The notes: generated by a model from the letters alone, not told the origin. A stretch of DNA of 64,000 nucleotides from Neoechinorhynchus agilis (GCA_051530055.1 CM121341.1:1302001-1366000), one strand, 5' to 3'; positions 45,045 to 55,865 are shown, counted from the first letter of the stretch. Numbers and translations are program-made.

Positions 45045-46048
45045 TAAATTAAGTCTGTTTGATAGTTAAATTTTCGGTAGTCCCTTGCAATTGTTTCCAA
45101 CGACAATCGAAATCTCCTCTTAAAGTCATTTGTGCTGAGCTCACTCAGTACCACTCGTCCTTGTGCTTTGACACTGTCATTGAGTGGCTTATTTGAAATA
45201 AGTGTTGATTGTCCAAAGTAATCTCCAACACCATACACTCTTTTTTCGGTCATTGAGGCGCCTTTTCTTTTTACTACAACTGATCCAGATTCAACTACAT
45301 AGAGACCGTTTCCAGGAAATCCCCGGATCATAATATACTCATTGTTTTGATAAATTCTTTCCTTCATCATATTAGTAATTAAAAGCCTTTGATCATTGCT
45401 GAGACTTCGCAGAAAGGGAATTTTTGATAGAATCTGCATAAAAAGGTTGCTGCGTCGACACATTGGACCGAGGTGAGCTCTTCGGAAATTCAGCCTATCT
45501 ATTTTCCAAAGTACCCCTTTTGTTAAAGACGTTACCGTCGATTCTCGATTTCCGCTACATAAAAGCGCCATTTCACCGAAGTATCCCTCGTCTTTCAATG
45601 TTTCCTCTAGAACTCCCCGTGAAGTGACTTCAAATGTACCGTTTGCAACCATGAAGAAATCCCGTGCATCCTCATCCCCTTCTTGAAATATGATTTCTCC
45701 TGGAGACGTATCTACACGCACCATTGCACTAACTATTTTGTCCATATCTGTTTGTCGAACTTTATCAAATATATAGACTTCAGATAGTGATTTTTGCATA
45801 TTGTTTTTATCTCTATTGGTCTTTGGATGACACTGCGGCTCAGCGTTGTCGAAATCAGGATTAAACCGGTCGGTGTCACAAATGGTGATCCTTGGAGCGT
45901 ATTCGGTAAGTGGTTTGCCAACTGGAACTTCTACTACGATTTTCACTTCCTCATTACGAAAAATCGATTGAATTTGTCTCTCATTTTCTTCGATCAGTCC
46001 ATTGCACTCGTCTAGAAGATCCGACAAATCCACTCCTTTGTGATTCAT
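45044..46048 (-). CDS. Protein kinase A regulatory-subunit-like protein, divergent
   Basis: 334 residues in one exon. Residues 56-70 (APRITICDTDRFNPD) align with the inhibitor site of type II R subunits (RRVSVCAETYNPD), with only one of the two arginines and Thr at the phospho-position. Two cyclic-nucleotide domains follow. In the first, YFGEMALLCSGNRESTV keeps the Gly-Glu and Arg that hold the cyclic phosphate. In the second, YFGQSTLISNKPLNDSV has Gln for Glu and Leu for Arg, so it should bind poorly or not at all. No amino-terminal dimerisation domain is evident. It may be a lineage-specific R paralogue. Confidence 0.7.
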   Translation of the reverse strand: MNHKGVDLSDLLDECNGLIEENERQIQSIFRNEEVKIVVEVPVGKPLTEYAPRITICDTDRFNPDFDNAEPQCHPKTNRDKNNMQKSLSEVYIFDKVRQTDMDKIVSAMVRVDTSPGEIIFQEGDEDARDFFMVANGTFEVTSRGVLEETLKDEGYFGEMALLCSGNRESTVTSLTKGVLWKIDRLNFRRAHLGPMCRRSNLFMQILSKIPFLRSLSNDQRLLITNMMKERIYQNNEYIMIRGFPGNGLYVVESGSVVVKRKGASMTEKRVYGVGDYFGQSTLISNKPLNDSVKAQGRVVLSELSTNDFKRRFRLSLETIARDYRKFNYQTDLI

Positions 46049-46829
46049 TTATTGACGTTTGGAACGAGTCATTTATTCAAATGGTGTTGCCTTAGTATCG
46101 CAATTGTAAAAAATCAATTATTGTTTAGTAGAACCGATTTTTCAGACGAAATATACAATGTTGTCCGACGTCTTGTCGGATATTTTTCTGGTGTAAATTG
46201 AACGAACCTCAATGCATACAAGACCCTAAAAATATAAGGTTTAGATTATCGAGCTGTTGGCAAATAAGGGCTCATAATTGATTGGAATAAAATTTATCAT
46301 TGACGAGTTCCTATTTGCTAGTCAAACTTTTCTTTGTGCAATGCCTTGAAGTGTTTTGATCGACCCGATTAGCCGAAAAATAATCAATGCCGCGGTTGAC
46401 TGATGAAGTATACTATGATTTAAATTAAATCATCCTTTGGAGTGCATTAATAAATATTTTATTCCCTTTTCCTAAAAATAAACCAAGCGTTTCATTATTA
46501 ATGATTTATTTATTTATTAATAAATGAATTAAGAATATAAAAATCTGGCTCGGCTTCTGTTGCTGGCGCATTGCGATATCTACAGTCTTCCATTTGCAAG
46601 TTTTGCACAAATTGGTATTGCTCGAAGCTTTAGCATAATTTTTGACGGATTGTCCCCGTAAGTGATTCGCATATTTGGTACATCAGAGACGATCATCGTT
46701 TTAATGATTGGTTTTCGTTTTGATTTCTCGAGCAATGATGTAATGAGAAAACTTGGATATTTTCAACAAGCTCTGGATCACTCAACTGCTGTCCTTGTGT
46801 AATGGTCGATAGGACGGATACAGCGCTCC
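46049..46829. other. Intergenic, no gene recognised
   Basis: AT-rich upstream region of the PKA-R-like gene. No TATA box was identified with confidence. Confidence 0.4.
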
Positions 46830-46965
46830 CATCCCCATTGCAGTCCAGCCATGGTATCATCAGTGATTCGTCTCAGTCTCTTAGACAATTGATTGACCAG
46901 GTTCTGCGCCGCGGTACCAAAAGATCCGAGTGTTTCGACACCAAATAGAACGAAATGATGATTTC
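46830..46965 (-). mobile_element. Diverged R2-like LINE 3' fragment
   Basis: Reads HHFVLFGVETLGSFGTAAQ and NQLSKRLRRITDDTMAGL, homologous to but clearly different from the main copies, so it belongs to a second subfamily or is an older insertion. Confidence 0.6.
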
Positions 46966-47096
46966 AACCAAATTCCCGGTATTGCCGCTGCTCGGTTTAA
47001 CAGCGGCGAATTTTATGTACATTTGTTAAGACTGTAATTTGAAATATATTTATCAGCATATTAAATCCAAGCTCTTAAAAAAACGGAATTCATTGG

Positions 47097-50014
47097 ATTT
47101 TTTTTACAACCAACATAATGTATTTTTAACAATTCAAACAATCTGTTTGAAGCACACTCACCACCTCCCGCCATATTCCAGCTTTTGTCCTTCCTCGACC
47201 GTCGCCATCATGCTGGCAGCATTGCCCCGTTGTACTGCCAGCGAGATATTTTGTCGAAGGAATACGCCTGCTCTTGAGTCTCCGGTTGCCTCTCTCAATT
47301 TCTTCGAGAGATCCTGGAGCAGAGTGCCGAGCTGCCGAGCGCTCCATACGTCTCTACCCCAAAGGGAACAAAATAGTGAGACCTCGATAACTGAATATAT
47401 TTCCGTATTTTCCTCCCCTTCCGCTGCACTGGCGGCACCACCGGCGATTTCGAGGGAGTAGGGGATGTTGCTGGCTGCGAGCGTGTCCACACACGTGGCG
47501 TCCCGGAGAAGGAATTTGCCCTCCCCCCACGGGAAGACCGAAATTCCGTCGGGCCTACGGCCGTCTAGTCGACAAAGGTGGACGGGTTCCAGGATGTTCG
47601 GGAAGTTCGCCGTTCTCAACGCCCGAGAAATTGCGCTATTGATTTCAGAATGGCGTGAGAACCTTCCTTCTGCAGACGAGACCGTGTCGCCCGAAACCCA
47701 CATCGACAGCGATGGGGCGTGTGTATCGGGAGACCAAGTCTTAAGGATACTGCGATCCTCGTTACCTCATCAGTAAGAAGAGTTCCCACTGATGCCAGAG
47801 GAACAGCCTCCAACCACGCCCCAGATTCTCGTGTTGAAACTGCCAACAATCTATCTCGGACGACCCCATCGCGAGAAGCTGAAAGTAGAGAGCTGTGAGG
47901 TCTCGCGACGAGAGGTCTGTTCCAGATCGACTGTCTGAGGCCATTCACGGGAACATGGTTAGCGCCTGTCTGCTGGCACCATTCCTAAACCGCCACCATG
48001 AAATCCAGGTCAAGACAGAACTTTTCCTTCAAAATTTTCTTCGATACTGGTAGGCTCCCCTCAAACGATCCAAGAAAGGCTGGCAAAGCAAGGTCCACTA
48101 GTGCCCGAATCCCCAATCCCCCAGAAGACACAGGCAAAGAAGCTTGTCGCCACGCCTCATCTGAGAGCTGGACATTTAAAATACGACCGAGACAAGCCCT
48201 CACCTTGCCGTCGAGCTTAGCCAATCCTTTTTTGTGTTTGAAAATTGTTGTTGTGCGAACCTTGTACAATAATTTGGGGATGAAGAGCGCGTTCTTTATG
48301 AGAAACAAGGCTTCATGAGCCGAGAGAGCACTCACCCTATCGCACAGCAACGAAAGTTTCGGTATGATATGGCCGATCTCATCTTCCACATTTGAATCGA
48401 AGACGCAACTGCCCAGGAGGCTGAGTTGCTCCCGAGTCACGAGTTTCAGGCCTGGAGCTACGGCCTCGAACCCAGCCATTAGTTCTTTGACTTTGGCGGC
48501 GTCTCCAATATTCAATACAAGGAGCACACATTTTCCAACATTGAGCTCCATCTTCGAGGTCTACCTAATCAGCGTCTCCAAATCGCGCAATACAACGGAG
48601 GGATCACCTCCCAGTTTAGCGTCAACCAAGTACCAAGCGTTGAAGCTGAAATGGAGAGAGTGCGCTATTGGATTTACTGTTAGTGAGAATGGGATTGGAC
48701 CGAGGGGATCTCCTTGCTGCACTCCTATTTCGGACCAAATGAGGTGGTCTTCGAAAAGCAAAGGAGTCGCCGTCCCGTAGGCATTGAGAAAATACTGGAA
48801 GGGTTCTGGGCATGATCCCTAATAGCGCAGAACGCGTTTTCTCTATTGAGAGAGTTAAAGGCGTTCCGAAAATCACACTTAAGAATCACGCACGGCTCTG
48901 AGCTTCTCGTAGCAAAGTTTAGGAGCGCGTGGACAATAGCTTCCGCCCCACAGGATGTGCAGCAGCCCAGTTGGACTGGACGAAGTTGCTGGCCGGTTTT
49001 CTCTGTAATACGTTTGCAGAGAATCTTTCCTGCGAATCGGCGTATCGTCGAAGATACGGCGATGGGACGGATCCCACCTTCTTTTTTTGTGAGCGCACAC
49101 AATGAGGCTCCGAAAAATAGGTCCTTTGCAACGGGGTTCAGGTCCTCTCCAGTCAGGCGGTCGACTATTCGAGAAAGCGCACTTTCTAGAGAGAGCTGCT
49201 TCACCAGTTGAAAAGGACATCATGTCCTTTAGGTGCTGAGGCCTTAGTCCGTCAAGCCCGTGACCCGAACCATTTGCAAAAGATGAGATGGCCTTTTGTA
49301 ACTCTGAAATTTGAGTGGGCGTCCTGTCTTGTATGGGAGGAGATCTAATTTCAAAACTTCCGTTACTACATGGGTGCTTCGACCGGAGTATTTGTAGCTT
49401 CTCGCTGTCTCCTTTTGCGAAACTGTCAGAGGTTGACGAACATTTCGGTCCGCAAGCTTCGAAGAGACATGTTCAGTCAATGATCGCTTTGAAAAACGGC
49501 AGCGAAACTCTTCCTTCGTGCGTCCCTTACGAACCTCGCGGATATTCCTTTCAAAATCGCTAAATATTTGTTCAAAGGAGGCTAACCTTTCCTTGATTGT
49601 TGATGTCAAAGACACCCCAGAATCACCGCTGGTGCAGAGGACTAAGCGCGGGAAAGCGAAGAGCTGCGTCCATGATGGCGTACAGTTCTTTTGAAGGCAA
49701 TCGTTGAGCAATCCCGTAAATGCTTTGGCGACCAGATATCGCGCGCCTTTAGGGATCCGTTTCAGGACGTTCCTGGGCAGAAACCGCACGATATCAGGTA
49801 TCGAAATAGAATCAGTGGTGATCTGAGGGTTTGCGTCAGCAGCGTCGATTGTAGGCGACTTGAACACATTGTGACGTAATTTGGAATTTCGGCAAAACCT
49901 ATCCGATGCTGAGACCATCCTGAGCCTTCTTGGAGGTACAGGGCTGGGAGATGAATCTGATCCGTCGCTATATCCATCGTCTGATTTCCTCATTTTCGTT
50001 CCGTCAATTTCCAT
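47097..50014 (-). mobile_element. LINE with restriction-like endonuclease (R2-like class), copy 2, near full length
   Basis: The minus strand starts MEIDGTKMRKSDDGYSD at 50,014. In order it shows RFLPRNVLKRIPKGARY, SGHGLDGLRPQHLKD, FGASLCALTKKEGGIRPIAV, CDFRNAFNSLNRE, the catalytic motif as YLVD, LPVSSGGLGIRA, a CRCG...HSEIN zinc-like segment, RRPDGISVFPWGEGK...LLRDAT (the PD...D nuclease), and FLRQNISLAVQRGNAAS. YLDD appears to be the ancestral motif, so this copy has lost one catalytic Asp and also has a few frameshifts. The 3' end is shared with copy 1 (TTTTACAACCAACATAAT). Confidence 0.8.
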
Positions 50015-50314
50015 TGTTTCGCAGGATTTCTGAATTTTAGTCGAGTTTTGGATTTTAATATGTTGACCGTGTCATGCAAAATACGAAATGGGTCAGGATT
50101 GGCTGACACTGTCGTCTTGTTTGCACCATTTCACCTGCCAGAAAATATTTTTACTGGCGAGCTTTTCTTAAATAAAAACTAATATAGATGACTTCAAAAT
50201 TACGATTTGCAAATGGACTATTTTTATACTGCGATTGTGAATATTCGCAAAAGATATTTTTGATACGCATGCAGTGAAAAATTGGTGTAACTGTTGAACG
50301 ATTGAATTTTATAA

Positions 50315-50388
50315 TGCCCCAGGTGAGGCTCGAACTCACGACCTCCAGATTATGAGACTGGCGCTCTAACCAACTGAGCCACTGAGGC
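50315..50388 (-). tRNA. tRNA-Met (CAT), elongator type
   Basis: 74 bases on the minus strand. Acceptor stem GCCTCAG pairs with CTGGGGC. The D-arm is GGCTCAGTTGGTTAGAGC, the anticodon loop CTCATAA (anticodon CAT), and the T-arm GTGAGTTCGAGCCTCAC. The first pair is G-C, not the A-U of initiator tRNA. No intron. Confidence 0.95.
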
Positions 50389-50821
50389 GTTGATTCAGAA
50401 TTGTTAGCAGATTAATTCTAAAATTTATTAGCAATTGTTGTTTTGAAATCGATTTTTGATTAGTGTATATAGGTGAAAGTTTTGAAGAAATGTAATAACC
50501 TGAATTAAAAATACAAACTGCTCTAAATTCTTTATATAAATGTAAAGCGTCTATGAAATGGGCTTTTGCAATAAGTTAGTTGAAATGTTCGTTCTTTTTT
50601 AGTATCACTAACACTCACAAATCTTAGAGTTTCTGCATGTTACTAAAAAATTAAAAAGCGACTAAAAAAGCCAATCATGAGCAAGAACAATAAAATGTAT
50701 GAAAATTTTTTGCTTAAAAAGTTAATTTCGCCGAGTAGTCTTTCGATTGCTACCAAGGCCGCAGCCAATTTCCGCACTTTGAAAAGGTGCAAATTAAGAT
50801 TTAATGTCGAAAAATTGCACA
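50389..50821. other. Short intergenic gap
   Basis: AT-rich, between tRNA-Met and the tubulin 3' end. Nothing recognised. Confidence 0.5.
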
Positions 50822-50827
50822 TTTATT
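50822..50827 (-). terminator. Poly(A) signal containing the tubulin stop codon
   Basis: On the minus strand GATGAATAAATG: the TAA stop is wholly inside AATAAA. Confidence 0.5.
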
Positions 50828-52193
50828 CATCGACATACTCATTTTCGGCTTCATCGTCTTCGTCAAGGATTTCATTATCGACTTCGTCCTCTGCTGCAAC
50901 TTCCCCTCGTGCCGATTCGTACTGTTCATACTCACTGATAAAATCGACCATACTGGACTCTGCTTCCCCGAACTCCCTTGGTTCCATTCCTTCGTTTGTG
51001 TACCAGTGAAGAAATGCCTTTTTCTTCACCATCGAAGAGAACGCTCCACCGACTCGCTTCCATAGCGTACAAATGGATGTGGTGTTTCCAAGGAAAGTTG
51101 ACGATCGAGGCATTCCTCTTGGCGGTATATCACAAACTGCCATCTTCAATGAATCCGGAATCCATTCTACGAAATAAGGACTGTTCTTGTTTTTAACATT
51201 TAAAATTTGTTCTTCAACTTCACGCATTGAGATCCTTCCTCTAAAGATGCATGCCGATGTAAGATACTTTCCTTCGCGTGGATCGCAGGCAGCCATCATG
51301 TTGCTCGCATCAAAACATTGGCGGACCAACTCCGGGACGGTCATTTTCATATAGAATTGATTTCCGCGACTATGAAGAGGAGCAAATCCTGGTACGAAGA
51401 AATGGAGCCTACTAAAAGGTACCATATTCGTCGCGAGTTTCCTCAAATCCGCATTGAGTTGTCCTGGGAATCGGAAACAGGTCGTGATTCCTGCCAATGC
51501 AATTGACGCGAGATGGTTCAGGTCGCCAAACGAAGGTCTCATGAGTCTTAGTTTTCTAAGGGCGATATTGTAAAGCGCTTCGTTGTCCAAGCAGATTGTC
51601 TCGTCGCTGCATTTTGCAAGTTCGTTGATGGACAACACGGAGTTCAAAGGTTCAGTTACAGTGTCAGAAACCTTCGGAGATGGCACGACTGACATTGTGA
51701 GATTCATTCGATCTGGATACTCATCTCTTATTCTTGACAGGACCAACGAACCCATTCCTGATCCGCAACCGCCTCCTAAGGAATGGAATATTTGGAATCC
51801 TTGAAGGCAATCGCAACCCTCAGCCTCTCGTCGCACAATGTCCAGCGTTGGATCGATTATTTCTGTTCCATACGTATAGTATCCTTTAGCCCAATTATTT
51901 CCTGCTCCTGAGAATCCGAACATGTAATTATCTGGCCTATATATTTGCCCATAAGGACCAGACCGAATGGCATCCAATGTTCCAGGCTCAAGATCGATCA
52001 AAACGCCCCTTGGTACATACCTTCCACATCGAGCTTCTTCAAAATACACGTTTATACGTTGGAGTTGAACACTCGAATCTCCATGATAAACTCCGTTTGG
52101 ACCAATTCCATGTTCATCACAAATGACCTGCCAAAACTTGTGGCCCATTTGGTTGCCACATTGGCCAAGCTGAAGATGAACAATCTCTCGCAT
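50823..52193 (-). CDS. Divergent beta-tubulin, intronless
   Basis: 456 residues. It starts [15 protein letters not shown], which includes the MREI autoregulation motif. The nucleotide loop reads GGGCGSG at 140-146, where nearly all beta-tubulins have GGGTGSG. At the benzimidazole-binding positions it has Met167, Glu198 and Ile200 in place of the usual Phe167, Glu198 and Phe or Tyr200. Conserved blocks such as [24 protein letters not shown] and PGFAPL confirm the family. The tail is very acidic ([16 protein letters not shown]). Single exon, lineage-specific residues and poor match in helix regions suggest a specialised isotype, perhaps of the male germ line or cilia, or a retrocopy under selection. 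Confidence 0.92.
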   Translation of the reverse strand: MREIVHLQLGQCGNQMGHKFWQVICDEHGIGPNGVYHGDSSVQLQRINVYFEEARCGRYVPRGVLIDLEPGTLDAIRSGPYGQIYRPDNYMFGFSGAGNNWAKGYYTYGTEIIDPTLDIVRREAEGCDCLQGFQIFHSLGGGCGSGMGSLVLSRIRDEYPDRMNLTMSVVPSPKVSDTVTEPLNSVLSINELAKCSDETICLDNEALYNIALRKLRLMRPSFGDLNHLASIALAGITTCFRFPGQLNADLRKLATNMVPFSRLHFFVPGFAPLHSRGNQFYMKMTVPELVRQCFDASNMMAACDPREGKYLTSACIFRGRISMREVEEQILNVKNKNSPYFVEWIPDSLKMAVCDIPPRGMPRSSTFLGNTTSICTLWKRVGGAFSSMVKKKAFLHWYTNEGMEPREFGEAESSMVDFISEYEQYESARGEVAAEDEVDNEILDEDDEAENEYVDE

Positions 52194-52439
52194 GATGTTT
52201 CTATATTATAATTTTTGTGCTAATGGAGGTGCGCTGGTGAGAGACATGAACGTCCATGTAAAGGCCTAAGAGGACTTTCCCGGGATGTCCTGAGTAACCA
52301 TGACAACTCGGCTTTACAACGGACTCCGATCCACGCATAGCCGTTTAGAGCGTTGGTATTCGATTGATAATTCAGATCTTTACCGAATCAAAAACAGCCG
52401 TAAGTTTAGGATACCGGTAGATTGTAGCGATATGAATTT

Positions 52440-52530
52440 TCATGCGCCCCAGCAGCTTCTTGATGCAGCGAATCAGCGCGGCGATCCAACGCGGCAATGT
52501 GGCGGCCATCAAGGAAGCTGCCGAACAATC
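52440..52530 (+). mobile_element. Short R2-like LINE tail fragment
   Basis: In one frame it reads SSFLMQRISAAIQRGNVAAI, matching FLRQNISLAVQRGNAASV of the LINE tail. Only about 25 codons are recognisable and the strand is opposite to tubulin. Confidence 0.5.
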
Positions 52531-52799
52531 ATGACGACAGTTGCAGAATTATACGAAGAGGAGTAATTTTGAACGAAAAGAATGAATTATATTTTAAATT
52601 TTATCTAAGGTTGGCGATAACTGCAGAAAAGAATGCTTCTATTTGGCGAAGTTGGAAAGACGTCTCATAAGTATATTTTAAATGTTAATTTGCAAAATTT
52701 ATTGTCAATTCTTACTCCAAAGTTTATATCAGCTATTAACTATCACTTAAGCGATAATTAACGCACCCATTAAAAAACTAATCTCAACCTTTGAACATC

Positions 52800-52871
52800 T
52801 CCCAGATGGTCTAGTGGTTAGGATCCCTGCCTTTCACGCAGGTGGCCCGGGTTCGATTCCCGGTCTGGGAA
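52800..52871 (+). tRNA. tRNA-Glu (TTC)
   Basis: 72 bases. Acceptor TCCCAGA pairs with TCTGGGA. The D-arm is GGTCTAGTGGTTAGGAT, the anticodon stem-loop CCTGCCTTTCACGCAGG (anticodon TTC), and the T-arm CCCGGGTTCGATTCCCGG. No intron. Confidence 0.95.
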
Positions 52872-53039
52872 GTGCGTCACGAGATCACGACTACGGATAT
52901 CGTTCCGTCAATGAAACACTTCGGCAATTCCGAAGAGGGTCCCCCCACCGCAGAGAAAGAAATTCAACCACAAATAATGCATGCTTGCTCTAAATCAAAT
53001 CATTTTTCTATCTTTTTTTAATCCTTCGAGTGGATGTGT

Positions 53040-53315
53040 GTTCTCAGTGGCGAATTGTAACGCACTCGAGTTTTATTATTGAAACCTTCATTGCGAATTT
53101 TCAAGGCCTCAGCCTCCTTCTCAAGCATCTAAAAATGGATGTCGTGGGGGTTCCTAAGTTGGTAGCCTTGACTCGGGTGCGCGGGACATCCCACCACATC
53201 CATTTTTAGATGCATGAGAAGCAGGCTGGGCATGAAAATTCGCAATGAGAATTTCAATAATAAAGCTCGAGTGTGTAAAAATTCGCCATTGAAAATAAAT
53301 CATTTTTCTTTATTT
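53040..53315. repeat. Hairpin repeat with about 100-bp arms (MITE-like)
   Basis: Arms read GGCGAATT...CTCGAG...TTTATTATTGAAA...CATCTAAAAATGGATG on the left and the near reverse complement on the right. The loop is about 60 bp. ATCATTTTTCT occurs on both outer sides and may mark the insertion site. No coding capacity. Confidence 0.75.
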
Positions 53316-53773
53316 CGCCTGACGATAAAAAATCTGTGGATAACATCCAAGTGGATGCAATTCCACGAAAATGCATCTTAAAATGATTCTCAGTGGTCAA
53401 AATTCAGAAATCAATTCAGAATATTCGGCTCACGTCTCACGCCGGTCAAATCGCATCCTTAACGAAGTAAAATTGTTTCAGAAATGTTCAAATGAGGTGC
53501 AAAATGCTTGAATATTTTAAAAGACCTTCACAATGAATCACTTTGTAAGTTTTTGAATTAAAAACGTGAAAAATCTCTAAACTCGTTTAACTTTTGGTGT
53601 ATAATTTCCTAAACGAACACTTCTTTTGTTCTAAAATGCTCATAGATCTTCTGTGTTAAAATTAAAGCTGATGAAACGTTTGACAGAATTAGTTTTCCGG
53701 GACATCATCTCGCAAATGCTGCCTATCTTTGAAAATATCCTCACCAATTAAGCGAAACAAACCCACCTTCGAA
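53316..53773. other. Intergenic, nothing recognised
   Basis: Sequence between the hairpin repeat and the eIF3b 3' end, without frames or repeats of note. Confidence 0.45.
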
Positions 53774-53779
53774 TTTATT
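53774..53779 (-). terminator. Poly(A) signal containing the eIF3b stop codon
   Basis: On the minus strand ACTAAATAAATT: the TAA stop lies inside AATAAA. Confidence 0.5.
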
Positions 53780-55865
53780 TAGTTTGAGGAAAGATACTCG
53801 TAAGATTAATGCCCTGCTGATCAGCATTTAAGAGCTGGCACATCTCTTGCTGAATGTACTCGTCCGACTTTCTTCTTTTACCGCCATATCTGAGCCGCAA
53901 CCTCTCCTCATGTTGTCCGGCTAAACGCCCTTTATTTGTATTTCTTATCAAATTTATCCGTTCAGTGAGTGCCATTCGCAAAGCCATTTGTCCTTCCGTA
54001 AGTTTGCAAGCGAGGGCTTCGTCTATTGCCCTGAATTTCGCGTTGAATTTGTTCATGTCGCGTTTAACCAGCTTTATTTGATTGGGTGTGATAATTTGGG
54101 GATGCCGAGGTCTCCATGTAAACTGTTTCAATCCAGCAATCCGTTTGCGAGCCAACTTCTTTCCTTGAAATGAGTAAATAGTAAATGCGCTGTCGATTGG
54201 AATTGAACGTACAAGAGCGCACGCTGCAACATATCGTCCACTCGGATCAAAGAAGACATAGTTCAGCATGGCGTGTTCTTCGCTATGAGTAATCGATTGA
54301 TTTTGAACGTCGACAAACATGAGTTTCTGGTTCATTCTTCCCTTGGTCCACGCTAAGACACAATGTTGTCCAGTAGGAGACCAACTGGCTTCATTGACTT
54401 CAACTGAAAATTCACTAGTCATTTTTAGGTCAATTGGTGTCACTTGATAAAATGTTGCTCGCATCCGTGTTCCACTTTGGAAATTTAGAGTTTCGTGAAT
54501 TATTAAAAGCCGATTTCCAGCATTTGGCTGCCATCCAAAATATTCTGGTTTCGAGTCTATCTTCAATGTATCCACTGGACAATCCTTTTTCGAAACTCGG
54601 AATATTTCAAAGTTGTAATGTAGGTTTGTGTAGATGGGTTTTGAACATCCATTGTCTTTTGCGTGTTTTACCTTCTTGTACAAATCTACTTTTACACAAA
54701 GAAAGTCTCCGTTGTCCTGCCATTCGAGATGGCACCGAACTACGTTATACAGATTTTTGGTTCGAATGTCTTTTTTGTTAACGATGTTAAGAATGGAAAC
54801 ACATGCGGGTTTGTTATTCTGTTCAGCTGTCCAAAAAGCGACAAATTCTGAACGTTTTGGAGAAGGGGCGTAATCAGCAACTGGTATACCTACACCGGCA
54901 ACAGGTTCCGTGTGGAGAAGAGCGAAATTTCGATCGTTTGTGTCATGAACGAACAGTTGTCCATTGTCCAGTCGAAGCATGTAACGGTCATCCGCAGTCC
55001 ACTTCACCGCTAAATCAGGGTCATTTTTCTTATGATTGGACAACACAAACGAGTACATTTGAAGACATGAAACAACGTCGTATACTCTGACATTAATATC
55101 AAATAATTCTTCACTTTGAGATATCTTAAGATACGACGATGTTAGAATGAATTTTTCCTTTAGTGAAAATTTGAGAAATGAAACACGAGGTTGACCGAAG
55201 TTCCCGAATCGCTCGAAGGTATCACCAGCCCATAAAACGACTCCTTGTTGATGAAAAGTGGACAAAAATGTTCCTAGTGGCGACCATTGGCATGGCTGAT
55301 CAGAAAAGTCTTCACGTTTCATCAATTCTTTGCTTTGTGGAAGAGAATTTAAGTGGATTTCGGTGGTTGTACCATGAGTATAGCTGAATTGATCGTAAGC
55401 ATACTCATCGCTCATCCAATCGAAGATGGATGAAATGGATTTAAGAGGATGACATTCAACTTTCGGAGATTCATCTTTAACTTGAAGAAAAGATTGAACT
55501 TGATTCATTGTTTGAGCAATCAAAGTGTGTGATTTATCGAGTCTATGTCCGTTGAGCCTCGCAGCGGCACTCTGAGCTTCCTTTATATCGCCGTATTCGA
55601 CGAACAATAAACCAGTGGTCCGTGAACTTTTTAACGGCATCTCAACACCTAATATGTTTCCAACTCCAATAATGCCTTTCATATGGTTCAATAGCTTGTT
55701 GTATCGATTCATTTCAACAACAGGCAAATTGTCGATTACCATTATGTTAGCCATGCACCGGTTGACTTTTGGTTCTTTAGCTTTGAAAGCAAGAAGCTCC
55801 TCGTCTTCATCAATGGACTCGTCCACGAAATCCTCTGGGTCACTGAAATCTGGCTCAGCCTCCAT
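53775..55865 (-). CDS. eif-3.B: Translation initiation factor eIF3 subunit b
   Basis: 696 residues from the second ATG (MEAEPDFSDPEDFVDESIDE); an upstream ATG adds 11 residues. The acidic start resembles nematode eIF3b (DEPDFSDPDDFVDD). An RRM follows at about 39-125 (NIMVIDNLP and LLFVEYGD). Next is a WD-type beta-propeller, with CQWSPLGTFLSTFHQQGVVL, NVVRCHLEWQDNGDFLCVKV and VFFDPSGRYVAACAL as landmarks. The helical tail carries FTWRPRHPQIITPNQIK and ends near the usual length. It scaffolds eIF3 on the 40S ribosome. It is in one exon, unusual for so long a gene. Divergence is moderate; a paralogue elsewhere cannot be excluded. Confidence 0.88.
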   Translation of the reverse strand: MEAEPDFSDPEDFVDESIDEDEELLAFKAKEPKVNRCMANIMVIDNLPVVEMNRYNKLLNHMKGIIGVGNILGVEMPLKSSRTTGLLFVEYGDIKEAQSAAARLNGHRLDKSHTLIAQTMNQVQSFLQVKDESPKVECHPLKSISSIFDWMSDEYAYDQFSYTHGTTTEIHLNSLPQSKELMKREDFSDQPCQWSPLGTFLSTFHQQGVVLWAGDTFERFGNFGQPRVSFLKFSLKEKFILTSSYLKISQSEELFDINVRVYDVVSCLQMYSFVLSNHKKNDPDLAVKWTADDRYMLRLDNGQLFVHDTNDRNFALLHTEPVAGVGIPVADYAPSPKRSEFVAFWTAEQNNKPACVSILNIVNKKDIRTKNLYNVVRCHLEWQDNGDFLCVKVDLYKKVKHAKDNGCSKPIYTNLHYNFEIFRVSKKDCPVDTLKIDSKPEYFGWQPNAGNRLLIIHETLNFQSGTRMRATFYQVTPIDLKMTSEFSVEVNEASWSPTGQHCVLAWTKGRMNQKLMFVDVQNQSITHSEEHAMLNYVFFDPSGRYVAACALVRSIPIDSAFTIYSFQGKKLARKRIAGLKQFTWRPRHPQIITPNQIKLVKRDMNKFNAKFRAIDEALACKLTEGQMALRMALTERINLIRNTNKGRLAGQHEERLRLRYGGKRRKSDEYIQQEMCQLLNADQQGINLTSIFPQTK

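Noticed and set aside
52300-52566. 88-codon plus-strand frame upstream of tubulin
   Set aside because: Its middle part, read in another frame, is a LINE tail fragment; the frame itself has no match I recognise.
53775-55865. First read as eIF2A because of the propeller
   Set aside because: The amino-terminal RRM and the RPRHPQIITPNQIK tail are those of eIF3b; eIF2A has no RRM.
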